Source: DATLLJ01 sp035537875
GTDB taxonomy: Bacteria > Acidobacteriota > Vicinamibacteria > Vicinamibacterales > CAVVIG01
Reading direction: 5' to 3'
DNA length: 64,000 nt
Assembly: GCA_035537875.1 (NCBI GenBank)
Contig: DATLLJ010000103.1
Location: forward strand, 34,891-98,890
The translations under genes were made by a program, and so were the position numbers. The notes under the pieces are model-generated. The model was not told the origin of the DNA. It saw only the letters and a program-made list of their open reading frames with translations, and ran no database searches. Positions 33,126-41,798 of the stretch are shown piece after piece. Positions within the stretch are counted from its first letter, which is position 1, and each line of letters opens with the position of its first letter.

Positions 33126-35267
33126 TCAGGGCGTGACGACAAATGGCTCGGCACTGACTGCCGAGCCGGACGGGGTCGTGATGGAAATCGTTCCGGATGT
33201 CGCTGTTGCCGGTACCGTGACGACCAGTTGGTTCGTCGACGCGCTGATCACCGAGGCCGTGACGCCGTTGAACTGGACCGTGTTTTGAGCAGGCGTCGCG
33301 CTGAACCCGGTGCCCTCGATCGTCACCGTGGCGCCGATCGGTCCCTGGTTGGGACTGAACTCGAGAATCGAGACCTGGCCGGCCGAAAACCGGGCGATGG
33401 AGGTGAGGTTCCCGACGAGGTCATACCTGTAATTGGCCGCCTCGCCCGCCGGGTCGATCACACCAACCAGACGACCGGCTTCGTCATAGGAGTACCGAAC
33501 GGAAGTCGCCGGCGACTGCAGCAGGGTAAAAGTCACGCCGTTGCTCGATAGCCCGGCCCTGGTCACAACGACCGGCCCGGTCGTCGCGCCAGCAGGTACG
33601 GTTACCCCGATCCGGGTGTTGCTCCAGCTGGTCGCCGTCGCCCCCGTCCCATTGAACGTGACCGTCGTCGTCCCTTGGGTGGCGCCGAAACTCGTCCCGT
33701 CAATCGTGATCGCCTGCGCCGGCGTGCCGCTTGTGGGGCTCAGCGCGGTGATGACGGGGGCCGCGTCGAGGACCGTGAACATGACACCTTCGCTCGAGAC
33801 GCCGTGTGCCGAGACCGACACCACGACGACGCCTGTCGTGGCGCCCGTTGGCACGGTCACGCTGATGCTCGTGTCGCTCCAACTCGTCACGGCGGCAGTC
33901 GTGCCGTTGAACGTGACCGCGCTCGTGCCCTGGGTCGAGCCGAAGTTGAACCCTTGGATGGTCACGGTTTGTCCGACGATACCGACCGACGGGTTCAGCA
34001 TGGTGACGATGGGTGGCTCGATGACTTCATCGCCGTCCACGAGGAGAGACACCCACGATCGCGCGGTGATTGAAGAGGGGACGCCGGCGGCGACCGCTTT
34101 GATGGACAGGCGGTCGCCTGGGGACACCAGAAACGACCCGGTGACGCTGCCCTCGACGTTGGTCCCGCTGATCGTCACTGAGAACGGGGTGTCTGTCTGA
34201 TTTCTGCGGAGCGTCAACGTCCAGCTCTTGCCCGCGCCCGGGGCCGACGCCACCCTCGCGCGCATCGCGGACACGACGAACCGGGAGGCGCCGACGATCG
34301 CTTCCCGACTGCTCTCGGTGGCACTCCCGGTCTGGTCACCTCCGACCGGCCAGTGATACGTCGGTGTACCCGAGGTGTTCATCGCCGTCGTCCAGGCGTT
34401 GCCAATCGTCCACTGTGACGTTGTGGTTGCCGTGAACGCCAGCGCGCCGACAATCCAGGTGCCACCCGGGGTGTTCGTCGGCGTGTGGCGGACCTGGAGC
34501 TGATCGTTGACCGCCAGCGACAACGAAAACGACCCACTGCCCGACGAGGCCGAATCGGCAATCGTGATTCGCGTATCCGGCGTCCCTCCGGTGCCGTCCT
34601 GTGCGACGCCGTTCTTCACGAACGTGAACGTCCGGCTCTTGCCCGTGCCCGGCGTGCCGTTGATCGCTATGCGCCACGTCGTGACCGTGCCGGCGACCGC
34701 CACGATCGAGAACTGCTCGCCGCTCACCGCGCCGAAATTCGTCCCATACAGCGCGCTGTCGTAGTTGAGCGCCGTGCTGCTGGCGTTGTTGGCGCCGAAT
34801 CCGTAGATGGAGACGCCGTCCGCATCCGCATCGAACTCGATCGAGCTTTGCCATTCGCTTTCGGCCGCGGTGCCGCTCTTCGTCGAGGTGATGCGGATGG
34901 TGTCGCCCGCGTCGAAGTACACACCGTCCGCGTCGAACCCCTCGGTGTTCGTGTCGCTGATCGTGATGGCCAGGTCGGTGTCCGTCCCGTTCTTCTGGAT
35001 CTTCCAGGTCCAGCTCTTCCCGGATCCCGGCGCCGTCAACTGCCGGAACGTCCAGTTCCGGATGACGCCTGCCGCCGGCATGGGGACCGCGACTTCCTGG
35101 CTGAGCGTGTTCGAGCGACCGGTCAGGAGAGAGTGTCGCCCGTTGTTGCTACCGAGGGTCGACCCCACGGTCAGAATGGTCTGTACCGCGTCGGCGCTCT
35201 CCGCGCGACCGGGAAGACTCGCGATCAGCAAGAACACCACGCAGGATGGAATGGTGGGGCGGCTCAT
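33126..35267 (-). CDS. Secreted IPT/TIG-domain protein with YD repeats
   Basis: The 713-residue protein has a signal peptide (CVVFLLIASLPGRAESADA). Residues 25-420 are tandem beta domains with repeated GxGKS(W/R)TxT motifs (APGSGKSWTWKIQKNGTDTD, TPGTGKSRTFTFVKNG, APGAGKSWTLTLRRNQTDTP). Three IPT/TIG domains follow: PPIVTMLNPSVGIVGQTVTI, PVITALSPTSGTPAQAITID, and a C-terminal one (LEFSPNQGPIGATVTIEGTG). Between the last two lie YD repeats (RYSYDEAGRLVGVIDPAGEA). The GKS motifs are part of beta domains, not P-loops. It is probably a cell-surface or released adhesin, in an operon with the Kelch-RHS gene. Confidence 0.8.
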   Translation of the reverse strand: MSRPTIPSCVVFLLIASLPGRAESADAVQTILTVGSTLGSNNGRHSLLTGRSNTLSQEVAVPMPAAGVIRNWTFRQLTAPGSGKSWTWKIQKNGTDTDLAITISDTNTEGFDADGVYFDAGDTIRITSTKSGTAAESEWQSSIEFDADADGVSIYGFGANNASSTALNYDSALYGTNFGAVSGEQFSIVAVAGTVTTWRIAINGTPGTGKSRTFTFVKNGVAQDGTGGTPDTRITIADSASSGSGSFSLSLAVNDQLQVRHTPTNTPGGTWIVGALAFTATTTSQWTIGNAWTTAMNTSGTPTYHWPVGGDQTGSATESSREAIVGASRFVVSAMRARVASAPGAGKSWTLTLRRNQTDTPFSVTISGTNVEGSVTGSFLVSPGDRLSIKAVAAGVPSSITARSWVSLLVDGDEVIEPPIVTMLNPSVGIVGQTVTIQGFNFGSTQGTSAVTFNGTTAAVTSWSDTSISVTVPTGATTGVVVVSVSAHGVSSEGVMFTVLDAAPVITALSPTSGTPAQAITIDGTSFGATQGTTTVTFNGTGATATSWSNTRIGVTVPAGATTGPVVVTRAGLSSNGVTFTLLQSPATSVRYSYDEAGRLVGVIDPAGEAANYRYDLVGNLTSIARFSAGQVSILEFSPNQGPIGATVTIEGTGFSATPAQNTVQFNGVTASVISASTNQLVVTVPATATSGTISITTPSGSAVSAEPFVVTP

Positions 35268-35360
35268 GACTCTTCCCGGTGAAAATAGTTATGGAATCAG
35301 GAGTGGAGCGTGTCGCGCCCGATGATCGGTTCACTCGTCCGGCAAGACAAGCGCGATTGC

Positions 35361-35397
35361 TTGCGAATTCTTGCGATCTCTTTTGCGAATTCTTGCG
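35361..35397. promoter_or_regulatory. 22-base-period direct repeats upstream of the IPT gene
   Basis: The 15-base word TTGCGAATTCTTGCG occurs at 35361-35375 and 35383-35397, a period of 22 bases. Each copy holds two TTGCG half-sites about ten bases apart, so four half-sites lie on one face of the helix. This is the arrangement used by AraC-type activators, and an AraC gene ends 14 bases away. Confidence 0.7.
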
Positions 35398-35411
35398 GTG
35401 TTGACGGATCG

Positions 35412-36122
35412 TTACGCGCGAGACGTGCAGTGCCGCGATCGCAGGGCTGAACGAAACGCGATTGGAGTCATGCCGCAGTGCTGCCGGAAGGCGTGCGTGA
35501 GCTGACCTTGCTCGCGGAACCCAACCGCCGCGGCAATTTCTTTCAGACTGGAACGGGGTTCTCCGGTGAGCAGCCTCTGCGCCGCCTCGACGCGACAGCG
35601 TCGCAGATGTGCCACAAATCCGTGACCGGTCTTGCGTTTGAGCATGCGCGCCAGGTGCCACGGAGAAAGCCCGACATGGTCGGCGACCCGCGTTAGCGCG
35701 ATCTGCGCGTCAGCGAAGGATGATTCGAGATACTGGAGCGCACGCTCGACCTTCGAACAATCCGACGCTTGCGTCGAAGACATCTCCCAATCATTCAGGA
35801 TGAGGTAGCGATCGGTAACCTGCCCGTATGCGGCTCGCCAATCGGGCTCCGGGGAAGAGATCGTCGTAAACACTCGGACCACGCTGCGCAGGAGTTGGTG
35901 GTCCTTCGAGACCCTGGGTAACGATACCAACGACGAAAGCACCCCCGACAGGACGGCACGAGCGAGTATCTGTTCGGTCGGCGTTTCCAGTCTCGGTATC
36001 CGACTGAGCAGCGCCTCCAATTCCCCTTTGACTTTCAACGGATGGAGCGCACTCATCTGACCCGCGACCACCTGCCAGTGATCGATGAACGAACCGAGGG
36101 GAGTCGGCATGAGAGTCGGCAC
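35412..36122 (-). CDS. AraC-family transcriptional regulator
   Basis: The C-terminal 100 residues form the double helix-turn-helix of AraC proteins: ALTRVADHVGLSPWHLARML, KRKTGHGFVAHLRRCRVEAA, LKEIAAAVGFREQGQLTHAF, then FRQHCGMTPIAFRSAL. The N-terminal 130 residues are helical and unlike sugar-binding AraC domains, so the signal is unknown. It is encoded upstream of, and on the same strand as, the IPT and Kelch-RHS genes. The phased repeats between them are its likely target. Confidence 0.88.
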   Translation of the reverse strand: MPTLMPTPLGSFIDHWQVVAGQMSALHPLKVKGELEALLSRIPRLETPTEQILARAVLSGVLSSLVSLPRVSKDHQLLRSVVRVFTTISSPEPDWRAAYGQVTDRYLILNDWEMSSTQASDCSKVERALQYLESSFADAQIALTRVADHVGLSPWHLARMLKRKTGHGFVAHLRRCRVEAAQRLLTGEPRSSLKEIAAAVGFREQGQLTHAFRQHCGMTPIAFRSALRSRHCTSRA

Positions 36123-36371
36123 CGCAGTCTCTTTCTTAAGGCTTCCTGGCGTGTGAAATATGAACAGATCCTGGACGCGCGTTGCAATGAAACAGGAAGA
36201 AAACTTTCTGCCGTAGGTCAGTCGACCGATGTGGTCACCATGACTGGATGTGATCCGAAGCCACTGCTATTTCGAAAGGCGGTTGTATTGACGCACCGCG
36301 TCGCGAAGCCCTGCGCAGGTCAGGCCGATACCCGTCGCTTGACCGCGCGAGAAGGTTGTGGGAACCACGCC

Positions 36372-36473
36372 AGGTCACGGACCTGGCGTCGCGCGGCCCG
36401 CGGCAACCCTCGCAGCGCGGTCCGGCCACCGAAGCCGGGCTTCGCCGACGCAGTGCGTCAATACAAGTGCATT
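36372..36473. repeat. Structured ~100-base repeat, copy A
   Basis: It is about 90% identical by eye to copy B at 38064-38165, in the same orientation. Small hairpins are conserved in both: GGTC-ACG-GACC, CCGGC-CACCGAA-GCCGG and GACGC-AGT-GCGTC. It lies just downstream of the fumarase stop codon, in the 367-base gap between that gene and the AraC start. No coding frame is shared. Confidence 0.8.
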
Positions 36474-36489
36474 CAGGGATTAGAGAGAT

Positions 36490-38004
36490 TCACGCAAGCG
36501 CGGCCAGATGCCGTCCGGACTCCTGCTCGATCTTGCTGTGCAGGCTGTTGCCGTGCGCATCCATCGTCACAATCGCCGGGAAGTCCTTGACGGTGAGGTG
36601 CCACATGGCTTCGGGCGTGCCGAATTCGAGCAGCGACACGCCGTCCACGCTGCTGATCGTTCGCGCGTAGAACTGCGCCGCGCCGCCGATCGCGTTCAGA
36701 TAGACGGCGCCATGTTCCTTCAACGCGGCCAGGGTCTTCGCGCCCATCCCGCCCTTGCCGATGACCGCGCGGACGCCGTAGCGCTTGATGATCTCTCCCT
36801 GATACGGTTCTTCGCGAATGCTGGTCGTCGGTCCGGCCGCCGTCACGCGCCAGACGTCTCCGTCCTTCACCACCACGGGCCCGCAGTGGTACAGGATCGA
36901 CCCGTTCAGGTCGACCGGCGGATCGTGTTTCATGAGATGCGAGTGGACCGCGTCGCGGCCGGTGAACATCCGTCCGGAGATCAGCACGACGTCGCCGACT
37001 TTGAGCGATCGGACAGCGTCGGCGCTCAGAGGCGTGGTCAACCTGACCTCGCGCCCGGTCGGCGTGAAGCCGGCCTGATCCAGCATGCGAACGATCGGAT
37101 TCGCTGGATCACGATACAGCCATCGCACGATGGCCCCGCTCGCCGGATCGAGGACCACACCGAGGCGGCGAAACGCCCAGCAGTCGTACGCCACCGACAC
37201 GAAGAAGCTGGCAGGCAGTCGGTTGAGCGCGCCGATCTTGCACCCGATCAGCGTCGCCTTGCCGCCGAAGCCCATCGCGCCGATCTCGAGGGCATTGACC
37301 GTTGACATGATCGACGCTTCCAGCTCGGCGAGCCGCGCGTCCGGATTCACATCGTCCAGCGTGCGGAAGAGCTGCTCCTTGGCGTGCGCGTAGCCGGACG
37401 TCCGGTCGCCGCCCACGCAGACTCCGACGGCGCCTGGACTGCACCCCTTGCCCTGCGCCTGCCAGACGGCGTGAAGGACGCACTTTCTCACGCCTTCCAG
37501 CGTCCTGTCGGCGCGACCGAGATGCGCGAGTTCGACCGGCAGCGCGTACTGAGCGTTGGTGTTCTCGCAGCCACCGCCTTTGAGAATCAGCTTGATCTCG
37601 ATCTCGTCGCGCTCCCACTGATCGAAATGGATGATCGGCGTTCCCGGTCCCAGGTTGTCGCCCGAATTCTCTCCGGTGATCGAATCCACCGAGTTCGGCC
37701 GGAGCTTGCCCCGTCGCGTGGCTTCAGCCACGGCCTGACGAATCTGCGCCCGCATCCAGATCTGATCGGCCCCGACGGGCACCCGCACTTCGAAGGTGGG
37801 CATGCCGGTGTCCTGGCAGATGGTGCCCTCGCCGTCGGCAGCCTGATCGATGTTCTGCGCGATGATCGTGAGCGCCTGGGAGGCGCGCGTGGCGACCGGC
37901 TCCGTCGAAAGCGACGTCTTCATCGCCGCCCGCACGTCGGGCGGCAGATCGGTCGAGGTGCGAATCACGAGCTGAAGGACGCTGTCGAAGAAATGTGGCA
38001 ACAC
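36490..38004 (-). CDS. fumA: Class I fumarate hydratase (iron-sulfur, fused alpha-beta)
   Basis: The 504-residue enzyme interconverts fumarate and malate in the TCA cycle. Cluster cysteines are in EGTICQDTGMP, KGGGCENTNAQ and KGCSPGAVGVC. The beta part is present from about residue 300 (EVRLTTPLSADAVRSLKVGD, ISGRMFTGRDAVHSHLMK, GPVVVKDGDVWRVTAAGPTT). I place the start at the GTG at 38004 (VLPHFFDSVLQLVIRTSTDL), which matches family N-termini. It lies seven bases after TATACT (38012-38017), so the mRNA is probably leaderless. A further in-frame GTG at 38022 is upstream of that box. The gene is bracketed by the ~100-base repeats. Confidence 0.92.
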   Translation of the reverse strand: MLPHFFDSVLQLVIRTSTDLPPDVRAAMKTSLSTEPVATRASQALTIIAQNIDQAADGEGTICQDTGMPTFEVRVPVGADQIWMRAQIRQAVAEATRRGKLRPNSVDSITGENSGDNLGPGTPIIHFDQWERDEIEIKLILKGGGCENTNAQYALPVELAHLGRADRTLEGVRKCVLHAVWQAQGKGCSPGAVGVCVGGDRTSGYAHAKEQLFRTLDDVNPDARLAELEASIMSTVNALEIGAMGFGGKATLIGCKIGALNRLPASFFVSVAYDCWAFRRLGVVLDPASGAIVRWLYRDPANPIVRMLDQAGFTPTGREVRLTTPLSADAVRSLKVGDVVLISGRMFTGRDAVHSHLMKHDPPVDLNGSILYHCGPVVVKDGDVWRVTAAGPTTSIREEPYQGEIIKRYGVRAVIGKGGMGAKTLAALKEHGAVYLNAIGGAAQFYARTISSVDGVSLLEFGTPEAMWHLTVKDFPAIVTMDAHGNSLHSKIEQESGRHLAALA

Positions 38005-38063
38005 AGGGGTCAGTATAATCACGGACTGGGGGGTAGGGACTAGGGGCTAGAGGCTAGGGTTAG

Positions 38064-38165
38064 AGGTCACGGACCTGGCGGCGCCCGGCCCGGAGCAACC
38101 CTCGCAGCGCGGGTCCGGCCACCGAAGCCGGGGTTCGCGACGCAGTGCGTCAATGCCACTGCATC
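38064..38165. repeat. Structured ~100-base repeat, copy B
   Basis: Second copy of the hairpin-rich repeat, in the 190-base space between the fumarase and aspartase starts. It is preceded by a short CTAGAGG/CTAGGG-type degenerate tandem (38025-38063). Most differences from copy A fall outside the three small stems. Confidence 0.8.
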
Positions 38166-38194
38166 GGGACTCGGGGCCCGGGATCAAGGGAGTG

Positions 38195-39694
38195 ATGAAG
38201 TTCCGCACCGAACGTGATCCACTCGGCGAGCTTCAGGTGCCTTCCGATGCCTATTACGGCGCGCAGACGATGCGCGCCGTCCAGAATTTCCCGATCAGCG
38301 GCCTGCGGGCGCACGCCGACCTCATTGCGGCGACCGTCCTCATCAAGAAGGCCGCGGCCGAGGCGAACGCCTCGCTCGGGCGCCTCGATCGCGATCTGGC
38401 GCGCGCGATTGTCGCAGCCGCAGACGGGATTCTCGCAGGCCGGCTTCACGATCAGTTCGTCGTAGACGTCTATCAGGCTGGCGCCGGCACCTCGCACAAC
38501 ATGAACGCGAACGAGGTGATCGCCAATCGCGCGTCCGAGATCCTGGGTGAGCCTCGCGGAACCTATCGAAGGGTGCATCCGAACGACCACGTCAACATGG
38601 GCCAGTCGACGAACGACGTGTTTCCCACGGCTGTCCGACTCGCCCTCTTGATGGGGACCGAACCGCTGGTGGGCGCCGCGACCGCGCTCTCGGGCAGCCT
38701 CTCCCGCAAGGCGGAAGCGTTCACGTCGATTCTGAAGACCGGCCGCACGCACCTGCAGGATGCGGTTCCCATGACGCTCGGGCAGGAGTTCGGTGGATAC
38801 GCCGCCTGCATCGAACGTGGCGGCCAGGACGTCGCCGTCGCCGCCGGACAACTGCTGGAGCTGAACATGGGCGCGACGGCAGTCGGAACCGGCCTGAACG
38901 CCGGCGAGGAGTTCAGGCGTCTGGTCGTCGACAACATTGCCCGCGATTCCCGGCTCCCTGTCAGGCCGGCGGTGAATCTGTTTCGCGTGACGCAGAGCAT
39001 GGGCGACGTCGTGGCTTACTCGGGCGCGTTGCGCAGACTCGCGGTCGAGTTGGGAAAAGTGGCCAGCGACCTTCGGCTCCTCAGCATGGGGCCGCGAGCG
39101 GGCCTGGCTGAAATCACGCTCCCCGCCGTTCAACCGGGATCGTCGATCATGCCGGGCAAGGTCAATCCGTCAGTGCCCGAAATGGTCAATCAGGTCTGCT
39201 TCCAGGTGATCGGCTGCGACACGACGGTGGTGATGGCGGCGGAAGCGGGCCAGCTGGAACTGAACGTCATGATGCCGGTCATCGCCTGGAACAGCCTGCA
39301 CTCCTCGACCATCCTGAGGGAGGCGATGCGCGCGCTCAGCGCCCGCACAGTCGATGGACTCACGGCCAACGAGGGGCGGGCGCGTGAGCTGCTCGATCGA
39401 AGTACCGCGACCGCCACAGCCCTCAGTCCTCACATCGGGTACGCCGCAACAGCCGAGATTGCCAAGGAATCTGTTGCCACGAACCGTTCCATCAAGGAGC
39501 TCGTCCTCGCCCGAGGACTGCTTGATGCCAGGCAGCTCAACGAGATCCTGTCGGCGGGCGCCATGACCCGTGGAGGCATCACCGGGACCAGCGCCCGCAG
39601 CGACAAGAAGAAGAGACCGGCGCCTGAAAGAGCCCCTGCGAGCCGGACGGCCCCAAAAAGAAGGGCGCACAAGTCTCGAAAGCCGTCCCGATGA
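38195..39694 (+). CDS. aspA: Aspartate ammonia-lyase
   Basis: The 499-residue enzyme deaminates aspartate to fumarate. The active-site loop is QPGSSIMPGKVNPSVPEMVN, and VFPTAVRLALL, KTGRTHLQDAVPMTLGQEF and EAGQLELNVMMPVIAWN match aspartase more closely than fumarase C, which has CEALTM after the loop. ATG at 38195 follows AAGGGAG. The last 35 residues are a Lys/Arg-rich tail (SDKKKRPAPERAPASRTAPK and on) not usual in the family. It is divergent from fumarase, whose substrate is its product, and overlaps the next gene as ATGA. Confidence 0.88.
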   Translation: MKFRTERDPLGELQVPSDAYYGAQTMRAVQNFPISGLRAHADLIAATVLIKKAAAEANASLGRLDRDLARAIVAAADGILAGRLHDQFVVDVYQAGAGTSHNMNANEVIANRASEILGEPRGTYRRVHPNDHVNMGQSTNDVFPTAVRLALLMGTEPLVGAATALSGSLSRKAEAFTSILKTGRTHLQDAVPMTLGQEFGGYAACIERGGQDVAVAAGQLLELNMGATAVGTGLNAGEEFRRLVVDNIARDSRLPVRPAVNLFRVTQSMGDVVAYSGALRRLAVELGKVASDLRLLSMGPRAGLAEITLPAVQPGSSIMPGKVNPSVPEMVNQVCFQVIGCDTTVVMAAEAGQLELNVMMPVIAWNSLHSSTILREAMRALSARTVDGLTANEGRARELLDRSTATATALSPHIGYAATAEIAKESVATNRSIKELVLARGLLDARQLNEILSAGAMTRGGITGTSARSDKKKRPAPERAPASRTAPKRRAHKSRKPSR

Positions 39695-40455
39695 ATGCGC
39701 CCCTTGCGCTGGTCCTCGCCTCCGCCCTCCTTCCGCTCGCGCCGCTCGACCGGGTCGACCGGGGCGCCTCCACTGCCACTGGGCTCGGCCTCGCCACCCA
39801 ATCGCTTCCCTCTGCCTGCGCGCCGTCTCCTGCTTCTCCCCGCGCGCCGGCACTGTTTGCCCCGCAAGATCTCGGGCTGCTCGAGCCGCCCGATCGCGAT
39901 CAGTGGCAGCGGCCGGATCAGATCATGGACCTGCTCCAGATCGCCGAGGGCTCGGTGGTCGCCGATCTCGGGGCGGGCGGCGGCTGGTTCACCGCGAAGC
40001 TCTCCTCGCGCGTCGGACCCAACGGCCTCGTGTACGCGGAAGACATTCAACCGGCAATGATCGAAGTCATCGAACGCCGGAAGGCTCGCGAAAGCCTGAG
40101 GAACGTCCGCACCGTGCTCGGCACTCCGAACGACCCCCGGCTGCCGCCCGGAATCGACGCCGCGCTGATCGTGGACGCCTATTGCGAGATGGAGATTTCC
40201 CCCGGCGATCCTGTGATGATTCTGAGGCGGGTCGCGGAATCGCTCAAACCCGACGGCCGGGTGGGCATCGTCGGCTTCAACCCGGGTGCGGGCGGACCGG
40301 GCCCCGCGCCCGATCAGCGCGTCAATACCGACGCCGTCATCGAAGCCGCCGCCGCCGCAGGGCTGCGTCTGATTGCGCGCGAGCCGCAGGTCAATCCGTT
40401 TCAGTTTCTGCTCGTGTTTGGCAAGGTGGTGGCCGCACCGCGCGCCGCCAAGTAG
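39691..40455 (+). CDS. Class I methyltransferase, probably exported
   Basis: The ATG overlaps the aspA stop. Residues 1-20 (MNAPLALVLASALLPLAPLD) look like a signal or anchor, and a low-complexity Ala/Ser/Pro linker follows. The methyltransferase core starts at LLQIAEGSVVADLGAGGGWF (SAM loop DLGAGGG near 95), then VYAEDIQPAMIEVI and ALIVDAYCEMEISPGDPVMI. Similar predicted extracytoplasmic methyltransferases occur in several phyla, but their substrate is unknown. An alternative is a shorter cytoplasmic protein starting inside the linker; no better start is visible. Confidence 0.75.
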   Translation: MNAPLALVLASALLPLAPLDRVDRGASTATGLGLATQSLPSACAPSPASPRAPALFAPQDLGLLEPPDRDQWQRPDQIMDLLQIAEGSVVADLGAGGGWFTAKLSSRVGPNGLVYAEDIQPAMIEVIERRKARESLRNVRTVLGTPNDPRLPPGIDAALIVDAYCEMEISPGDPVMILRRVAESLKPDGRVGIVGFNPGAGGPGPAPDQRVNTDAVIEAAAAAGLRLIAREPQVNPFQFLLVFGKVVAAPRAAK

Positions 40456-40456
40456 G

Positions 40457-41269
40457 ATGCGTCGAGCCCTCACGATCGCCGGCAGCGATTCGGGCGGGGG
40501 CGCAGGGATTCAGGCCGATCTGAAGACCTTCGCTGCGTTCGGCCTGTACGGCGCCAGCGCGATCACTGCGATCACGGCCCAGAACACCCTCGGCATCACC
40601 ACGATGCACGCGCTGCCGGCCGATCTGGTTATCGCTCAGATCGAGGCCGTCTCCAGCGATATCCGCCTCGATGCGACGAAGATCGGCATGCTCGCCACGG
40701 CGGCGATCGTCGAAGCGGTCGCCGCGTCGATTCAGGAGCTCGACCTGCCTTCGGTCGTCCTCGATCCGGTCCTGGTTTCGTCGAGCGGAGAGCGTCTGCT
40801 GGAGGAGGACGGCGTGCAAACACTCCTTCTGGAGCTGTTGCCACGGGTGAGGGTCGTCACCCCCAACGTCGCGGAAGCCGAGGCTCTGAGCGGCCGGCGA
40901 ATCGCGTCGGATGACGACATGCGAGGCGCCGCCGAACGGCTTCATTCGATGGGTGCGGGCGCCGTCATCATCACCGGTGGTCACGCCCGCTCACATGACG
41001 ATGTCGTCGTTGATCTGCTTTTCGACGGAACGTCGTTCGTGGAGCTCAAGACAGCGCGCGTCGCGACGGCACGTGGCACCCATGGCACCGGCTGCACCTA
41101 CGCGTCGGCGCTGGCAGCTGGTCTGGCGCTCGGAGAGACTCTTACCGCCGCCGCCTTACGCGCCCAGCAATACGTCGCCGGAGCGATCGCGCACGGCGTG
41201 GCCGTTGGCGAAGGCACGACTCTTCTCGATCATTTTTGGCAGGGTATCGGAGAGCACCGCCGCGCCTGA
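40457..41269 (+). CDS. thiD: Hydroxymethylpyrimidine/phosphomethylpyrimidine kinase
   Basis: ThiD phosphorylates HMP and HMP-P in thiamine synthesis. The 270-residue protein has MRRALTIAGSDSGGGAGIQA at the N-terminus (the GSDSGGGAGIQ signature), DATKIGMLATAAIVEAVA, VLDPVLVSSSGERLLEED, and the anion hole with catalytic base ARGTHGTGCTYASALAAGLA near residue 210. ATG at 40457 lies one base after the upstream stop. No TPP riboswitch or other thi gene is adjacent. Confidence 0.94.
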   Translation: MRRALTIAGSDSGGGAGIQADLKTFAAFGLYGASAITAITAQNTLGITTMHALPADLVIAQIEAVSSDIRLDATKIGMLATAAIVEAVAASIQELDLPSVVLDPVLVSSSGERLLEEDGVQTLLLELLPRVRVVTPNVAEAEALSGRRIASDDDMRGAAERLHSMGAGAVIITGGHARSHDDVVVDLLFDGTSFVELKTARVATARGTHGTGCTYASALAAGLALGETLTAAALRAQQYVAGAIAHGVAVGEGTTLLDHFWQGIGEHRRA

Positions 41270-41313
41270 TTGCCCTGTTCCCCTGCGCCCCTGCGCCCCC
41301 TTCAGCCGGACGG

Positions 41314-41319
41314 TATACT
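41314..41319 (+). promoter_or_regulatory. -10 box for a probable leaderless moaE mRNA
   Basis: TATACT at 41314-41319 ends five bases before the moaE ATG at 41325. Transcription would start at or next to the start codon. The upstream region has C-rich repeats and no clear -35. Confidence 0.45.
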
Positions 41320-41324
41320 GGGGT

Positions 41325-41798
41325 ATGGCACCTTTCGCCATCGGTCCGGCGCCCCTCGAGCTGAATCTGGTCGTGGAAGCGCTCGGTCGGCAGGACGCTG
41401 ACGGGGCGGTGGTGACTTTCCTGGGACTGGTGCGGAACCACAACAAGGGGCGACGCGTCCGGTATCTCGAGTACGAGGCGTTCGAGCCTCTCGCTCTCAA
41501 GACGTTCGCCCGGATTATCGACGAGGCGAGTGAACGGTGGCCTGGAGCGAGGCTCGCGCTTCATCACCGTGTCGGTCGGTTGCAGATTGGCGAAGCCAGC
41601 GTGGCCATTGCCGCAGCATCCGCCCACCGCTCGGAGGCCTACGCCGCCTGCCGATATGCCATCGAGCGCGTGAAGCAGATTGCTCCCATCTGGAAGCGCG
41701 AGTTCTTCGATGGCGGCGACATGTGGATAGAGGGGGCCACGGCCGATCCCGACGACGAGCTGGCGCGCGCGGAAGCGGAGCGGGTAGCATGCGCGTGA
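41325..41798 (+). CDS. moaE: Molybdopterin synthase catalytic subunit
   Basis: MoaE with MoaD converts precursor Z to molybdopterin. The 157-residue protein has DGAVVTFLGLVRNHNKGRRV near residue 25, LEYEAFEPLALKTFARI, LHHRVGRLQIGEASVAIAAA, and the active-site lysines in YAIERVKQIAPIWKREFF. It overlaps moaD by ten bases. With mocA-like 11982-12629 and fdhE it shows that the organism makes molybdoenzymes. Confidence 0.95.
   Translation: MAPFAIGPAPLELNLVVEALGRQDADGAVVTFLGLVRNHNKGRRVRYLEYEAFEPLALKTFARIIDEASERWPGARLALHHRVGRLQIGEASVAIAAASAHRSEAYAACRYAIERVKQIAPIWKREFFDGGDMWIEGATADPDDELARAEAERVACA

Noticed and set aside
33126..35267. GxGKS(W/R)T motifs as P-loop ATPase sites
   Set aside because: They repeat inside beta-rich modules of an exported protein and lack Walker B and other NTPase features.
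38150..39133. A 327-residue open frame on the minus strand
   Set aside because: Antisense shadow of aspA, with no recognisable motif; aspA has full family conservation.
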